From: Muscardinus avellanarius
Lineage: Eukaryota > Chordata > Mammalia > Rodentia > Gliridae
Length of the DNA stretch: 64,000 nt
Assembly: GCA_963383645.1 (NCBI GenBank)
Contig: OY726571.1
Location: 20,945,599-21,009,598, forward strand
Direction of reading: 5' to 3'
A model generated the notes under the pieces. The model did not search any database. It had not been told where the DNA came from and was given only the letters and a program-made list of their open reading frames with translations. How positions within the stretch are numbered: position 1 is the stretch's first letter; each line of letters starts with the position of its first letter. Positions 11,105 through 21,309 of this stretch are shown here, in pieces. Both the position numbers and the translations under genes were made by a program.

Positions 11105-13790
11105 ATTTATTTTGATATATAATGTGTTTTTCTTGGTGTGCTATAGTCTCACATGATAATGTAAATCATGTTGATGGTGACATCTATGCACACAGCACTT
11201 GGTGCACCTCCCCTTCCGCCTCTGCTTTTCTCCTTCCCAATACAGAGTACTGAGACTGACGTTGCTATATTCACTTATGTACACATAATCGATGGTAGTA
11301 TTTACATTAATGAACCTCAGACTTCCCCCTCTCCTTCACTTATACCACCTCTCTGGCTCCACTGGATTATCTGCAGTCCTTCTGGTATCCCAGTTATTCT
11401 CTAGCTTATGCATGTTAGAGAAAAAATATGGCCCTTCACTTTCTGTGACTGGATAATCTCACTTAATGTTCTCTAGATCCTTCCATTTTCTTACAAATGT
11501 CGTACTTTTTTCTTTATTGCTGAGTAGAATTCCACTGTGTGTATTTCCCATAATTTTGCAGTTCATTCATCGACTGATAGACATTTAGGTTGGTTTCATA
11601 ATTTGGCTATTGTGAATTGTGTATGCATGTATTACTATAGTTCTCTGATTTCAGCACCTTTGGAAAAATATACAGCAGTAGTATAGCCATATCATATAGT
11701 GGATCCATTCCCAGCTTTCTGAGGAATCTCCACACTGATTTCTATAATGAGTAAACTAGTTTGCAATGCCAACAACAGTGTGAAAGAGTTCCTATTTCCC
11801 CACAGATTCACCAACATTTACTGTTATTTGACTTCTTGATTGTCATTCTGATTTGAGTTAGATGGAATCTCAGAGTAGTTTTGATTTGCCTGTCCCTGAT
11901 TGCTAATGATGTTGAATATTTTGCTCATGTAGCCATTGGCCACTTGTCTCTTCTTTTGTGAAGTGTCTCTTCAATTCAGTTGCCCATTACTTCATTGGGA
12001 TATTTGTTTATTTTTCTTGAAAAGTCTCTTAAGTTCTTTGCATATTCTAGCTATCAGTCCTCTATCAGAGGGATAGCTGGCAAAGATCTCCTATTGCATA
12101 GGCTTTCTCTTTAGACTCTATTGTTTCATTTGATGTGCAGAAACTTTTTAGTTTGTTGCCATCCTACTTATTAATTCTTGTTTTAGTTTCCTGAGCTCCA
12201 GCTTCACTGTCTCTGGTCTAACTTCCAGGTCTCTGACCCATCTCAAGTTGACTCCTATGCAGGATAAGAGGTAAAGATTTAGTTACATTTTTCCAGAAAT
12301 GAATAACCAGTTTTGTCAACACTATTTGTCCAAGAGGCTCTCTTTTCTCCAATGTATGCCTGGCATCTTTGTAAAAAATCAATTGGCTATAAGTGTGTGG
12401 ATTTGTTTCCATATCTTATATATTTTTCCAGTGGTCTGTGTGTCTTTTTTGTGCCAGTACACTGCTGTTTTTATTACTATACCTCTGTAGTAAAGTTTTG
12501 AAGCCAGAAACTGTGATTCCTCTCGCATGGTTCTTATTGCTGAGAATTGCTTTGACTATTCTGGATCTTTTGTTTCTCCATTTAAAATTTATGACTGATG
12601 TTTTTTAGGTCTATAAAGAATTACATTGGTATTTTGATAGGGATTGCATTGATTCTGTAGACCACTTGCAGTAGAATGGATACTTTGATAATAGTTATTT
12701 TGCCTATCCAAAGCCAGGGACATCTTTCCATCTTCTAAGATCTTAAATTTCTTTCCTTAGTGTTTTATAATTTTCATTTTAAAGGTCTTTTACTGCCTTG
12801 GTGAGGTTTATTCTTAGATATCTTATTTGTTTTGAGGTTATTGTGAATGGAATTGTTTTCTGTATTTATTTCTCAGTGGAATAACAGTTGATATATAGAA
12901 TAGCTAATGATTTTTAGGTTGATTTTGAATCACACATTTCTGAATTTCTGAATTTGTTAATCAGCTCTAGTAGTCTTTTTTGTCATTCTATGTTTTGATT
13001 TTTTATTGGTGCATTGTAGCTGTACATCTTAATGGCATATAAGATGGTAGAAGCACACATGCACATACCACTCATTTAACCCTTCTCTAATTCTCATCCC
13101 ATCTCCTCTTCCCTCCTTTCCATTTTTGGCTTAGTACTTGACATTAATATGTTTATAGATGTGCATCTTGTACATTAGGGAATTTCTATCTTTCCCCCTC
13201 CCATCCCCCTCAGTTACGTGGTCTATTTGCTCATCTGTGGTTTCTCCTCTTCATCTTCATAGTCCCTCCTATGACCCTTTTTCTCCCTAGCTTCTGCATA
13301 TTAGGGAAAGCATCTGAATTTTTACTTTTTGTGACTGACTAATCTCACTTAGTACTTACCATAATGTTGCCAAACTATGGAATCAGCTAAGATGTCCACA
13401 AACAGATGACTAGGTTACAAAATTATGGGATACGTATACAATGGAATTTTACTCAGCCATAAAGAAGAACAAATTTACATTATTTGCAGGGAAAGAGATA
13501 GAACTATAGATATATAACATTTTTTTAAATTTACTGATGCTTGTTTTGTGGCCTAAGATTTAGTCTATTTTGGAGAAAGTTATATGGGCAGCTAAGAAGA
13601 ATGTGTATTCAGCTGTTCCTGGTCTAAATATTCTGTTTATGTCTATTAGGTCCATTTGGTTTAAAGTGTTCATTAGGTATGAAGAGTCTTCACTTATCTT
13701 TTGTCTGGAAGATCAATCAGTGGTATGAGTGGTGTGTTGAGGTTTTCTAACATGATTGGATTTGGATGTATTTGAGACCTAATATCCCAA
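11105..13790 (-). mobile_element. L1 remnant, antisense, with a younger L1 nested inside
   Basis: From 11105 to about 12985 the sequence reads as the reverse complement of an L1 3' UTR followed by ORF2. Landmarks are the antisense end of ORF2 near 11520 (TTTATTGCTGAGTAGAATTC), TTAAGTTCTTTGCATATTCT near 12028, and TTTGATAGGGATTGCATTGA near 12634. After the nested insert, more antisense ORF2 sequence continues at about 13516-13790 (CTAAGATTTAGTCTATTTTG). Some ORF2 sequence appears to be missing between the two parts. Many stops make it inert. Confidence 0.85.
12992..13515 (-). mobile_element. Short L1 with 5' inversion, nested in the antisense L1
   Basis: 12992-13360 is antisense L1 3' UTR, beginning at the 3' end TTTTTATTGGTGCATTGTAG. 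From about 13363 to 13515 the sequence flips to the sense strand of L1 (CCAAACTATGGAATCAGC, then GGAATTTTACTCAGCCATAA). A 3' segment joined to an inverted upstream segment is the signature of twin priming during L1 integration. It splits the older L1. Confidence 0.75.
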
Positions 13791-13807
13791 AGACTTCATA
13801 TTACAAA

Positions 13808-13932
13808 TGTTATAGTAATTACAGGGTATCACTATGTTGCAGAGGACCTTCCAGAGTAACTGAGGCTGACTGTATATCTACAATCCTCAGAAGTATTGGT
13901 ATTACAAATGTGTGCCACAGTGCTGTGATGAA
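13808..13932 (-). mobile_element. Degenerate SINE (B1 half), antisense
   Basis: Fragments such as AACTGAGGCTGACTG and CAATCCTCAGAAG...ATTACAAATGTGTGCCAC match the antisense B1 half. Heavily diverged. Confidence 0.55.
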
Positions 13933-13934
13933 GA

Positions 13935-14868
13935 ATTTAGATTTCTAACACCAGAACTCTACCTCTACCTTCTTGGTTTACTTGAAATTCATTTTTTTCC
14001 TGAGATTACAGCTTCTTAATAAAGACTTTGATGACTCCAGAATCTCTCATACCCTGAACCAAGGAGCAAAAGATGGACTTTAAATTTTTTTAATTATTAA
14101 TATTCTTCTTAGAATATTCAGTATTCATAGAAATATAAGGAAAACCAAAATACTCAAGAAAATGTGTTACTTTAAGCAAAACTAATCCACTACACACCAA
14201 TCATGCATGTGGTTGTTATCACCTATTGTCTGACAATTATTTCTTACATTCTAGTTCACAGTTATTCTTTCCACCTTGTATCTTGCAATAAGGTGAGGTT
14301 TTTTTAATTATGTATGATGTACTCAATGTCTTAGCATCTCAATTCTGTCACTGATACATTTTTCTCTGCCCAGATCCATCAGAAGAATCACTATCTATGA
14401 CTGTTTTAGTCTTTGAAATTAATTTTATAAAAATTAAGGCTTAAAAGTCAAGATTGCTTCTAACCCAGCAGCTTCCAGTAGATGCTGTGTTTGTAGGCAG
14501 AAAAATTACATATGATCTCTAATGGGAATTAGAGATAAGATGTAGAACACTGAAGGTTTAAAATTACAGAAACTTGCACTTAGGAGAAAAGAATTACGTA
14601 GATTCTCACAGAAGTTTAAATTAAATTAAAGAATAAAAAATCAAGTTACAATCACCCAATATTGATATGAATAATAACAAATTATTTAAAGTCTTAAAGC
14701 ATTTATACTTTAAATGACTATATTCTTATGTCTTTCCTTTTCTTATTACAAAACAAGCTTTCAACATAGAAAGTAACTTCTAGAAGATAGCACTAAGAAA
14801 TGCTATGACTTATCAAGAACACAGATAGACAGTACAGGCTTTAAGCTTTAAGACTAAAAATGAAGAAA
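13935..14868. other. Unassigned sequence
   Basis: No recognisable family or gene on either strand. Confidence 0.5.
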
Positions 14869-14869
14869 G

Positions 14870-15300
14870 AACAATGCAGGCTTCTATCATGCAGCACCCT
14901 GACCTTGCTAACAAGGTGACACATTTTGATCAGTGATGTCAGACCTGCCTGTCCTTCTGAGGATGAACAAAGAAGGATAACAAAAAAAGAGGCTTATACC
15001 ACAGAGATAACTGGTGGGCCAGCACCTGTTTCTGGTGGGGAAAGAAGACTATTGGCTACCAGGATAAGAGGGACAAGATAATAGATTCCTATTAAAAAGA
15101 TTGGATTTTCAAAGGTGACAGTGTCTTGCTTCTGAGACACTCCATCATGATTCTCTCCAATGTGGTGGCTTTTTCTTGCCCTGCTCCCCTTTCAGTCTGT
15201 CATAATAAAACCTTGCTTAAGCTTTTAGCAATTCTGGCTTTTTTTTTCTAAATTAGCTGAGAATCAGAACCCATGATGACATCATCTCAAACTCTGACAA
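14870..15300 (+). mobile_element. Possible old solo LTR
   Basis: The base composition changes from AT-rich to mixed. A stretch ending CTTTCAGTCTGTCATAATAAA, then CCTTGCTTAAGCTTTTAGCA, looks like the R/U5 part of a class I LTR with a polyadenylation signal near 15202. I could not find convincing TG/CA ends or a target duplication, so the boundaries are rough. Confidence 0.4.
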
Positions 15301-15304
15301 TCTC

Positions 15305-15808
15305 CACCAGAGCTTGTAAATCTTCATCGGAGCTCTTAGGTGACCCGGTACAGTTATATTGTGAAAGGAATCTTTTATTTCTGAGTAGTACATTTCAACA
15401 ATGGGTGTTTCAATATTCAGTGAGCCCTGTTAAAAATAAATACACTATGCTATCTTTCAGGCTTTGAATTTTTGTGTGCAGAGAATAGAAAGAGTAACAT
15501 TAGTATAAGTATTAAAGGCACTAGACTTTTCAGAATGGTAGCTGAGCAATGACTTTAACTGAAAGTCATGAGCTAAATTAGTCTCTAACAAGGGGACTCG
15601 GGCTATCCTTTAAAGCTTTGAAACAAGGCACTGACTCCTACTTATGAAAGTCCTAGATGGTATGTTCTTCAAATAGAAGGCTGTTTTGTCTATAATAAAA
15701 ATCCATTATTTGGTGAACTACCTTTTATCAGTTAGCTAAACTCTCTGAATGACTCACTGCAGCTTCTACATAAGCTCTTTCTGCTTCACCACGCACTTTT
15801 AGGCTAAA
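15305..15808. other. Unassigned sequence
   Basis: No recognisable family. One 64-codon ORF at 15273-15467 has no features that mark it as real. Confidence 0.5.
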
Positions 15809-15811
15809 AAG

Positions 15812-16028
15812 ATGGTTTTTTTTGTTTTTTGGTTTTTTTTTTGGTGGTGGTACTGGGGTTCCTGGAAGCCCTTCTACCTCCGGGCTACACTCCCTTATTT
15901 TTTATGCTTTTTTATTTGGAAACAGGGTCTCATAAGCCAGCGCGCGCAGCTGGCTTCGAATCTGCGCGATCCTCCTGTCTCTGCCTCCCAAGCGCGGGGA
16001 TTACAAGCGTGCACCACAACGCCCGGCC
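15812..16028 (-). mobile_element. B1-ID SINE, younger type, antisense
   Basis: T-rich tail, then GGTACTGGGGTTCCTGGAAG and the B1 half ending CACAACGCCCGGCC. Flanked by short AGATGG repeats. The linker shows AAGCCAGCGCGCGCAGCTGG, the antisense form of the stem-loop typical of the young group. Confidence 0.93.
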
Positions 16029-16097
16029 TAGATGGCTTCTTTATTTAAACCTTGTAAAACAACTTCTACCAGCCTAAAAATATTTATTTTTCATTTT

Positions 16098-16284
16098 CTT
16101 TTGGAGCAGGGGCGTGCTAGGAATGAACTCAGGGTCATTCTACCTCCAAGATACACTCCCAGGCCTATTTTGTTTTTTATTTGGAAACAGAGCTTCACTA
16201 AATTGCTGAAGCCGGCTCCGAATCTGCAATCCTCTCTCTGTCTCCCAAATCTGGGGATTACAGGCACACACCACCAGAACCAGT
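16098..16284 (-). mobile_element. B1-ID SINE, older type, antisense
   Basis: Antisense ID half (GGAATGAACTCAGGGTCATT) and B1 half. Flanked by AGCCTAAAA on both sides (about 16070 and 16287). Confidence 0.85.
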
Positions 16285-16339
16285 TTAGCCTAAAACATCT
16301 TTTCTACAGTTTCTTTATCTCTCTTAGCTCTCACAGTAT

Positions 16340-16643
16340 TGAAGAGGGTTAGGTTCTTACTCCAGATTAGGCTTTTACTGAAAGGAATATTGTGTTTGGT
16401 TTGATCTTCTATCCAGACCACTAAAACTTTCTCCATATCAGCAATAAGACTGTTTCTCTCTCATATCCCTTGAAAGTTCACTGAAGCAGCACCTCTAATT
16501 ACATGCAAGAACTTTTCCTTTGTATTCACGAGTTTCCTAATGATTTTGTATGAGCAGCCTAGCTCTTGGCTTATCTTGGCTTTGCACGCACCTTCCTCGC
16601 TAAGCTTAATCATTTTTAACATTCGTTTTAAAGTGAGAGTCAT
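16340..16643 (-). pseudogene. Tigger1 transposase N-terminal remnant
   Basis: A 60-codon open stretch ends at 16461 on the minus strand. It encodes a helix-turn-helix (CENP-B/pogo type) segment with the pattern LTLKRMLKMIKLSEEG, followed by SQELGCSYKIIRKLV. Such N-termini bind the transposon ends. The frame stops early; homology continues past the stop to about 16340, and the catalytic DDE domain is not present in this window. The decay fits a transposon that was active early in placental evolution. Not functional. Confidence 0.75.
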
Positions 16644-16987
16644 GTGACTCCTCCTTTCACTTGATCACTTAGAATCCGCTGTAGGGTTATTAATTGGTTT
16701 AATTTCAATATTGTTGCGTCTCAGGACTAGGGATGCCTGAGAAGAGGGGAGGAGATGGGGAACTGCTAGTAAGTGAAGCTGTCAGAACATTTACCAATTA
16801 AGTTTACTGTCTCATATGGGCACTTTTCATGGTATCCAAAACAATTACAATAGAAACATCAAAGATCACCTATCGCAGATCACAAGAATCAATTTAGCAA
16901 TAAAGGCATTTAAATCCTTTTGAGAATTACTAAAATATAACAGGAGAGATACAAAATAAACATATGCTATTTAATAAATTATGCCAG

Positions 16988-17178
16988 TAAGCTGGGTGTA
17001 GTGGTAAAACCTATAATCTCAGGACTTATAGACTGAGGCAGGAGAATTTCAGATTGGAGGCCGGTCTCAGAAATTTAGTGACACCTTGTTTCAAAATAAA
17101 AACTAAAATAGGGTTGAGTATGTGAATTGGAGTTAGAATGCTCCTGGATTCAGTCCCCAGTAACCCCCCCCCAAAAAA
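16988..17178 (+). mobile_element. B1-ID SINE, older type, nested in Tigger1
   Basis: Diverged B1 head (GCTGGGTGTAGTGGTAAAACC), linker and ID half ending CCCCAGTAACCCCCCC and an A-run. Tigger1 sequence resumes directly after the A-run. Confidence 0.8.
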
Positions 17179-17269
17179 AATGATGCTAATAGACCTCCTC
17201 AACACTGAATTGTCCCAAACCTTTAATTTATATATAAAAAAAAGTATTGTGAAGCACACGAATGTGAGA

Positions 17270-18090
17270 TGCTTTCAAATGACGTGCACTGCTATTAATA
17301 AATGTGATCACCAAGATTAAACTGGAATCAGTTTGGACATGTCTTCTGAAAAAGAAAAGGAGAAGTACACATTATTCATTTATCACTTCTTATGCTCAAA
17401 GGCTGAATAATAAATATTTTGTGGTTAGAATCTTAAGAATTGATGCGATGTAGTATAAAGTATGTGTAGAATGGTACAAGACACAACCCATGGGTTCAAG
17501 AAGTAAGGCAAAACTTCACTCAAGTACTCAACATATTAATAACTGTGTAAGTGTTAGGAAGGACAAATTAATAGATAGAAAGGTAAGAATTTTATGAATA
17601 TTGGAGAAAAAACTATTTTGTGACAAGAATCACCACTATTTAACTATATTATCCAGGTATTTATTTAACCATCTCTTCTGTCCAAAGTCCAGAGTTACAG
17701 AGGTTACTAAACCCAAATCCCTGAAATTTCAAGTCTATAATCCAGTATGTGGAAGAAAACATAAATTGCATAGGCTCTATAAGATGCAGCAGTATCTATA
17801 ATATTGAGAGTCCCGAAAGGCAAGGAGGAGAAAGGTTGCATAGACTATTTGAGGATGTGGGATGGAGTAGATCACAAATTTTCATATGAGAGGAAATCTG
17901 GAATAGTATGTTCAAGACCCTATATTTGAGTACTATAAAAATGATTTCCAAAAAGCATAGAGATTGTCCACTAAGATCTGGTGGTAGTGATGTCTATAAA
18001 TGACAGCATTCTGAGCCCCAGAAAAATGGAGACGGATCAGAGACAGATGGAAAGGTTGGAGCAACCAGTTCTACTATACATGTTGTAGAC
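17270..18090. other. Unassigned sequence
   Basis: No family or gene recognised. The motif GGTTGGAGCA near 18055 recurs on the far side of the following hairpin. Confidence 0.5.
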
Positions 18091-18093
18091 AAT

Positions 18094-18131
18094 ACCATTG
18101 GTAGTATACCCAGAGGTATACTACCAATGGT
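18094..18131. repeat. Perfect inverted repeat, 16-bp arms, 6-base loop
   Basis: ACCATTGGTAGTATAC (18094-18109) is followed by CCAGAG and then its exact reverse complement GTATACTACCAATGGT (18116-18131). GGTTGGAGCA occurs near 18055 and again overlapping the end of the right arm at 18129. It lies outside any repeat I can name. Confidence 0.95.
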
Positions 18132-18215
18132 TGGAGCAGCTGATTTTAGTTTAGTATAATTTAATGAAAACCAAATTGGATATGTTGAGAGAAGAAAATA
18201 GAAATATCTTAAAGT

Positions 18216-18420
18216 GCCAGGCGTGGTGGCGCACGCTTGTAATCCCCGCGCTTGGGAGGCAGAGACAGGAGGATCGCGCAGGTTCGAAGCCAGCCGCGCG
18301 CGCTGGCTTAGGAGACCCTGTTTCAAAATAAAAATGTTAAAAAATAGGTCTGGGAGTGTAGCCCGGAGGTAGAAGGGCTTCCAGGAACCCCAGTACCACC
18401 AAAAACAACAACAAAAAAAA
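18216..18420 (+). mobile_element. B1-ID SINE, younger type
   Basis: Complete copy with perfect 15-base target duplications GAAATATCTTAAAGT at 18201-18215 and 18421-18435. The linker contains AAGCCAGC, a CG-rich loop and GCTGGCTT, a perfect 8-bp stem. One of the youngest insertions here by its target duplication. Confidence 0.96.
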
Positions 18421-18435
18421 GAAATATCTTAAAGT

Positions 18436-20360
18436 AACAAGTATACCCCCCAAAATGTAAAACTTAATTACCCTTTTAAAAGTGCCAGGGGTTATTACAA
18501 TCCTTATGATAAACAAATTTACACTGGTTGTAAAATAGAAAGGAATAATCAAACCAATAAATGAAGGAAAAGTAATTTTCAACTTACCCAAAGGAAATAA
18601 GTTTTACTTTAAAAATTTAAAAAAAAGAAACTTTAAGGAAAAATTTAACCATGCAAATGTTTAGATGTCCTTTTACTTTCTATGAGGTCAAATTCATGAC
18701 TCTGGAATTCTTTGAAACTGGTGGGAAATCACCGGGCTCACATTTTCTATTCATGGCTAATGATGTAGAGAGAAGCTCTTAATGCAAATGTTGACTCTTA
18801 TGACAGTGAAAGTGAGTTTTCCAGAAGGCATTATAGTATTGAGGGGGCTGAAGTCAACAAGTATGATGGTTTACATAATGCACAACTACGAAGACATGCA
18901 AATGACAAAATTTGGAAAGAGTTTGTCAATCTATTTAATTATCTCCCATTTAAAGCACCATTTTTAGCTTCTCTGCAACCAGAGATACAATCAATGTACT
19001 GAATCATATAAAAGTCATTTATTGTTTGCCAAAAGATCTACACAAAGTCCAAGTGAGAATCTGTATGTTCAGAATGAGATGTTATTTCTCCTCATGGTAG
19101 TGTCTAAAACAAGTGTTTAAATGAGTTTTTTTTCAAAACACAGAATTATTCAATTGGCCTCACACTGGTTTTCTCTTCCCTAACATAATAATAAAAATAT
19201 ATTAATTATGTCATGTTGGCAATTGGTTCATCATTTCCAATGCATCCAATGACTGTCATCATGACTGGGAACAGACCATGTTATCATAGAAATAGGTTAC
19301 ATATTAAAATATTATTTTCCTAATATTGACACAGATGTAATAAGCACAGAAAGCTTCATGAGACTCAATTTACCCCAGACTACAGATGCTTCTCCTCTTA
19401 CTATGGGGTTGTATCCCAACACACCCATTATAAACAGGAAATATTACAAGTCAAGAGTCATCGAATACACCTCAGCTGCCACGCATCAAAGTTTAGCAAC
19501 GTAATGTGCAAAAGCTGTTGCTCTCCACAGCTCTACAATACTCATGAAAAGTATTGCAGCATATATCACTAGGCTGCAAAGAGTGAAATTCAAAGTTTGA
19601 AGTACAATTTCTTTTGACTGTGTATGGCTTTCACAACATTCCAAAGTCAAAGAAAAAAATTCTGTGTCAAAACACTATAATCCAGGGAGCTTGTGTGTTT
19701 CCTAAAGGTAGCCTGAGAAATCACCTTTGTCCGTGGGAATGCACATGTACTTTGACATATTTATTAATGATCATGTGGTCTGTACATTTCTGTAAATCGT
19801 GATGCCTCTATTGGTACTAAAATGTTATCATGGGCTAAATTGATGAGAGTTTAACAAACTTGAGAATTAAACATGACCCAAACCGCCCTAAAACAGTCTG
19901 TCTAATAGTCACTTTGCCTGTTTTATTTATAGTAACTATTATTTTCATAACAGCTAACTAATGATTTTATTTCTGTGGATGCCTTCGGATTTTAACTATA
20001 GTGTTTAACTGGCCTGGGCTTTACAGTTGTATTTTATTTTTATGATTACTTTTAGCAGACGTGTTAAGGTAGTGTTTATAGACCTCGAGAAAATATTCCA
20101 TTGAGAGATATATAGTTTCATAAATTTAAAGTAAAAATTAGCTTATTTTGGATTTAAAGTATTCCTATTAAAATAAAATTTAGTTCACAAACATCTTTTT
20201 AATTCCTAAGCATTTATAAAAGCAAATAAAAGCAATTATAATTTTCCTTAGAGAACGGAATATTATTTCTGATAATTTATTCTCAATTCAGTTCAATTAA
20301 GCCTAACAATTTGGTGAAATAGCACTCTTAAATAGAGCTTGAGGTAATGTTGAGAATAAA
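18436..20360. other. Unassigned, apparently unique sequence
   Basis: Nearly 2 kb without a recognisable repeat or gene. AT-rich, with several short ORFs and no splice-like context I trust. Confidence 0.5.
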
Positions 20361-20367
20361 TTCAAGT

Positions 20368-20660
20368 GCCATTAATTGTCTGTTATGTACAAGACTCTGG
20401 TGCATGCAGAGAGGACTAGTGTTACTAACACAGGGATACTTCTCCCACAAATCTTACAACCTGTTGGGAACTTAAAAAATCAAGCCCACCTATATGTTGA
20501 CATCACTTTATATGATATACATAAGGAATGATGATTAAAAGTAAAAGTAAAGCTTAGTGGAGATTAGTGAAATGAGACATCAAATTGTAAACAATAAATA
20601 AGAAAAGATTTTATGAAGAAGGAAGAACTTGTGATGTTTCTTAAGGATGGGTAGATTTAC
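20368..20660 (+). repeat. Possible ancient L2/L3-like fragment
   Basis: Word order such as CTGTTATGTACAAGACTCTG, CTTACAACCTGTTGGGA and TTTCTTAAGGATGGGTAGATT resembles a widespread ancient mammalian LINE-derived repeat. It is too diverged to name firmly. Confidence 0.35.
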
Positions 20661-20726
20661 ACGTTACGATACTTTACAATTATAATTATTATTAAGGAAA
20701 AACTTATATGTGTACCTCAATATTCT

Positions 20727-20963
20727 TTGTTGTGGTGGTGGTAGTGGTGGTGGTGGTAGTGGTAGTGGTACTGGGGATTGAACCCACCCAGAGGTATTCT
20801 ACCTCTGAACTACATCCCCAGTCCTTTTATTTTTTGTTTGTGAAACAGCGTCTTCATAAATTGCCGAGAGTCTCAGTACTTGATGACACTGTTTTCAAAT
20901 CTGCAATACTCCTGCTCAACATCCCAAGTACTAGAATCCCAGCCCTGCACCATCATGCCTGGC
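20727..20963 (-). mobile_element. B1-ID SINE, older type, antisense, trinucleotide tail
   Basis: A (GGT/AGT)n stretch of about 50 bases replaces the tail, followed by CTGGGGATTGAACCCACCCA (ID half) and a B1 half ending CATCATGCCTGGCT. Confidence 0.88.
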
Positions 20964-21092
20964 TTTTATCTCTGTATTCTAACCCAAATAATACCACTAA
21001 AATACAATTCCTATAGCAAACACATTTTGTAAAATTTTATTGTTATAAGTGTGAAATATTAAAATTCTAATGGGAAATATTTTAAACTATGT

Positions 21093-21093
21093 A

Positions 21094-21133
<40 letters not shown>

Positions 21134-21305
21134 GCTGAGGATTGAACCCTGAAGCATTCTACCTCTGAGCCATGCCTCCCATTACTACTTTGTTTTAATT
21201 TTGAAATAGGGTCTTGTTAAGTTGTTCAGGCTGGCCTTGAACCTGTGATCCTCCTATCTTCAGCCTCCCAAGTATTAGGATTACAGGAGTACACTATCAC
21301 AAGCA
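21093..21305 (-). mobile_element. B1-ID SINE, older type, antisense, with (TG)n tail
   Basis: (TG)n at 21093-21131 stands where the tail should be, directly followed by TTGCTGAGGATTGAACCC and the B1 half (CCTCCCAAGTATTAGGATTA). Confidence 0.88.
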
Positions 21306-21309
21306 GAAG

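Larger units (their letters stand above)
16320..17265 (-). mobile_element. Tigger1 DNA transposon remnant (5' part)
   Basis: Read on the minus strand from 17265, the order is the terminal region (GTGTGCTTCACAATAC), the non-coding leader (CATATGAGACAGTAAACTTA, GTAATTGTTTTGGATACC), then the start of the transposase frame and further coding sequence to about 16320. This matches the known layout of Tigger1, a pogo/Tc1-mariner element of placental mammals. A SINE interrupts it at 16988-17178. The 3' part of the element is missing. Confidence 0.85.

Noticed and set aside
18094..18131. MicroRNA precursor
   Set aside because: Arms of 16 bp with a 6-base loop are shorter than a typical precursor stem and nothing else supports it.
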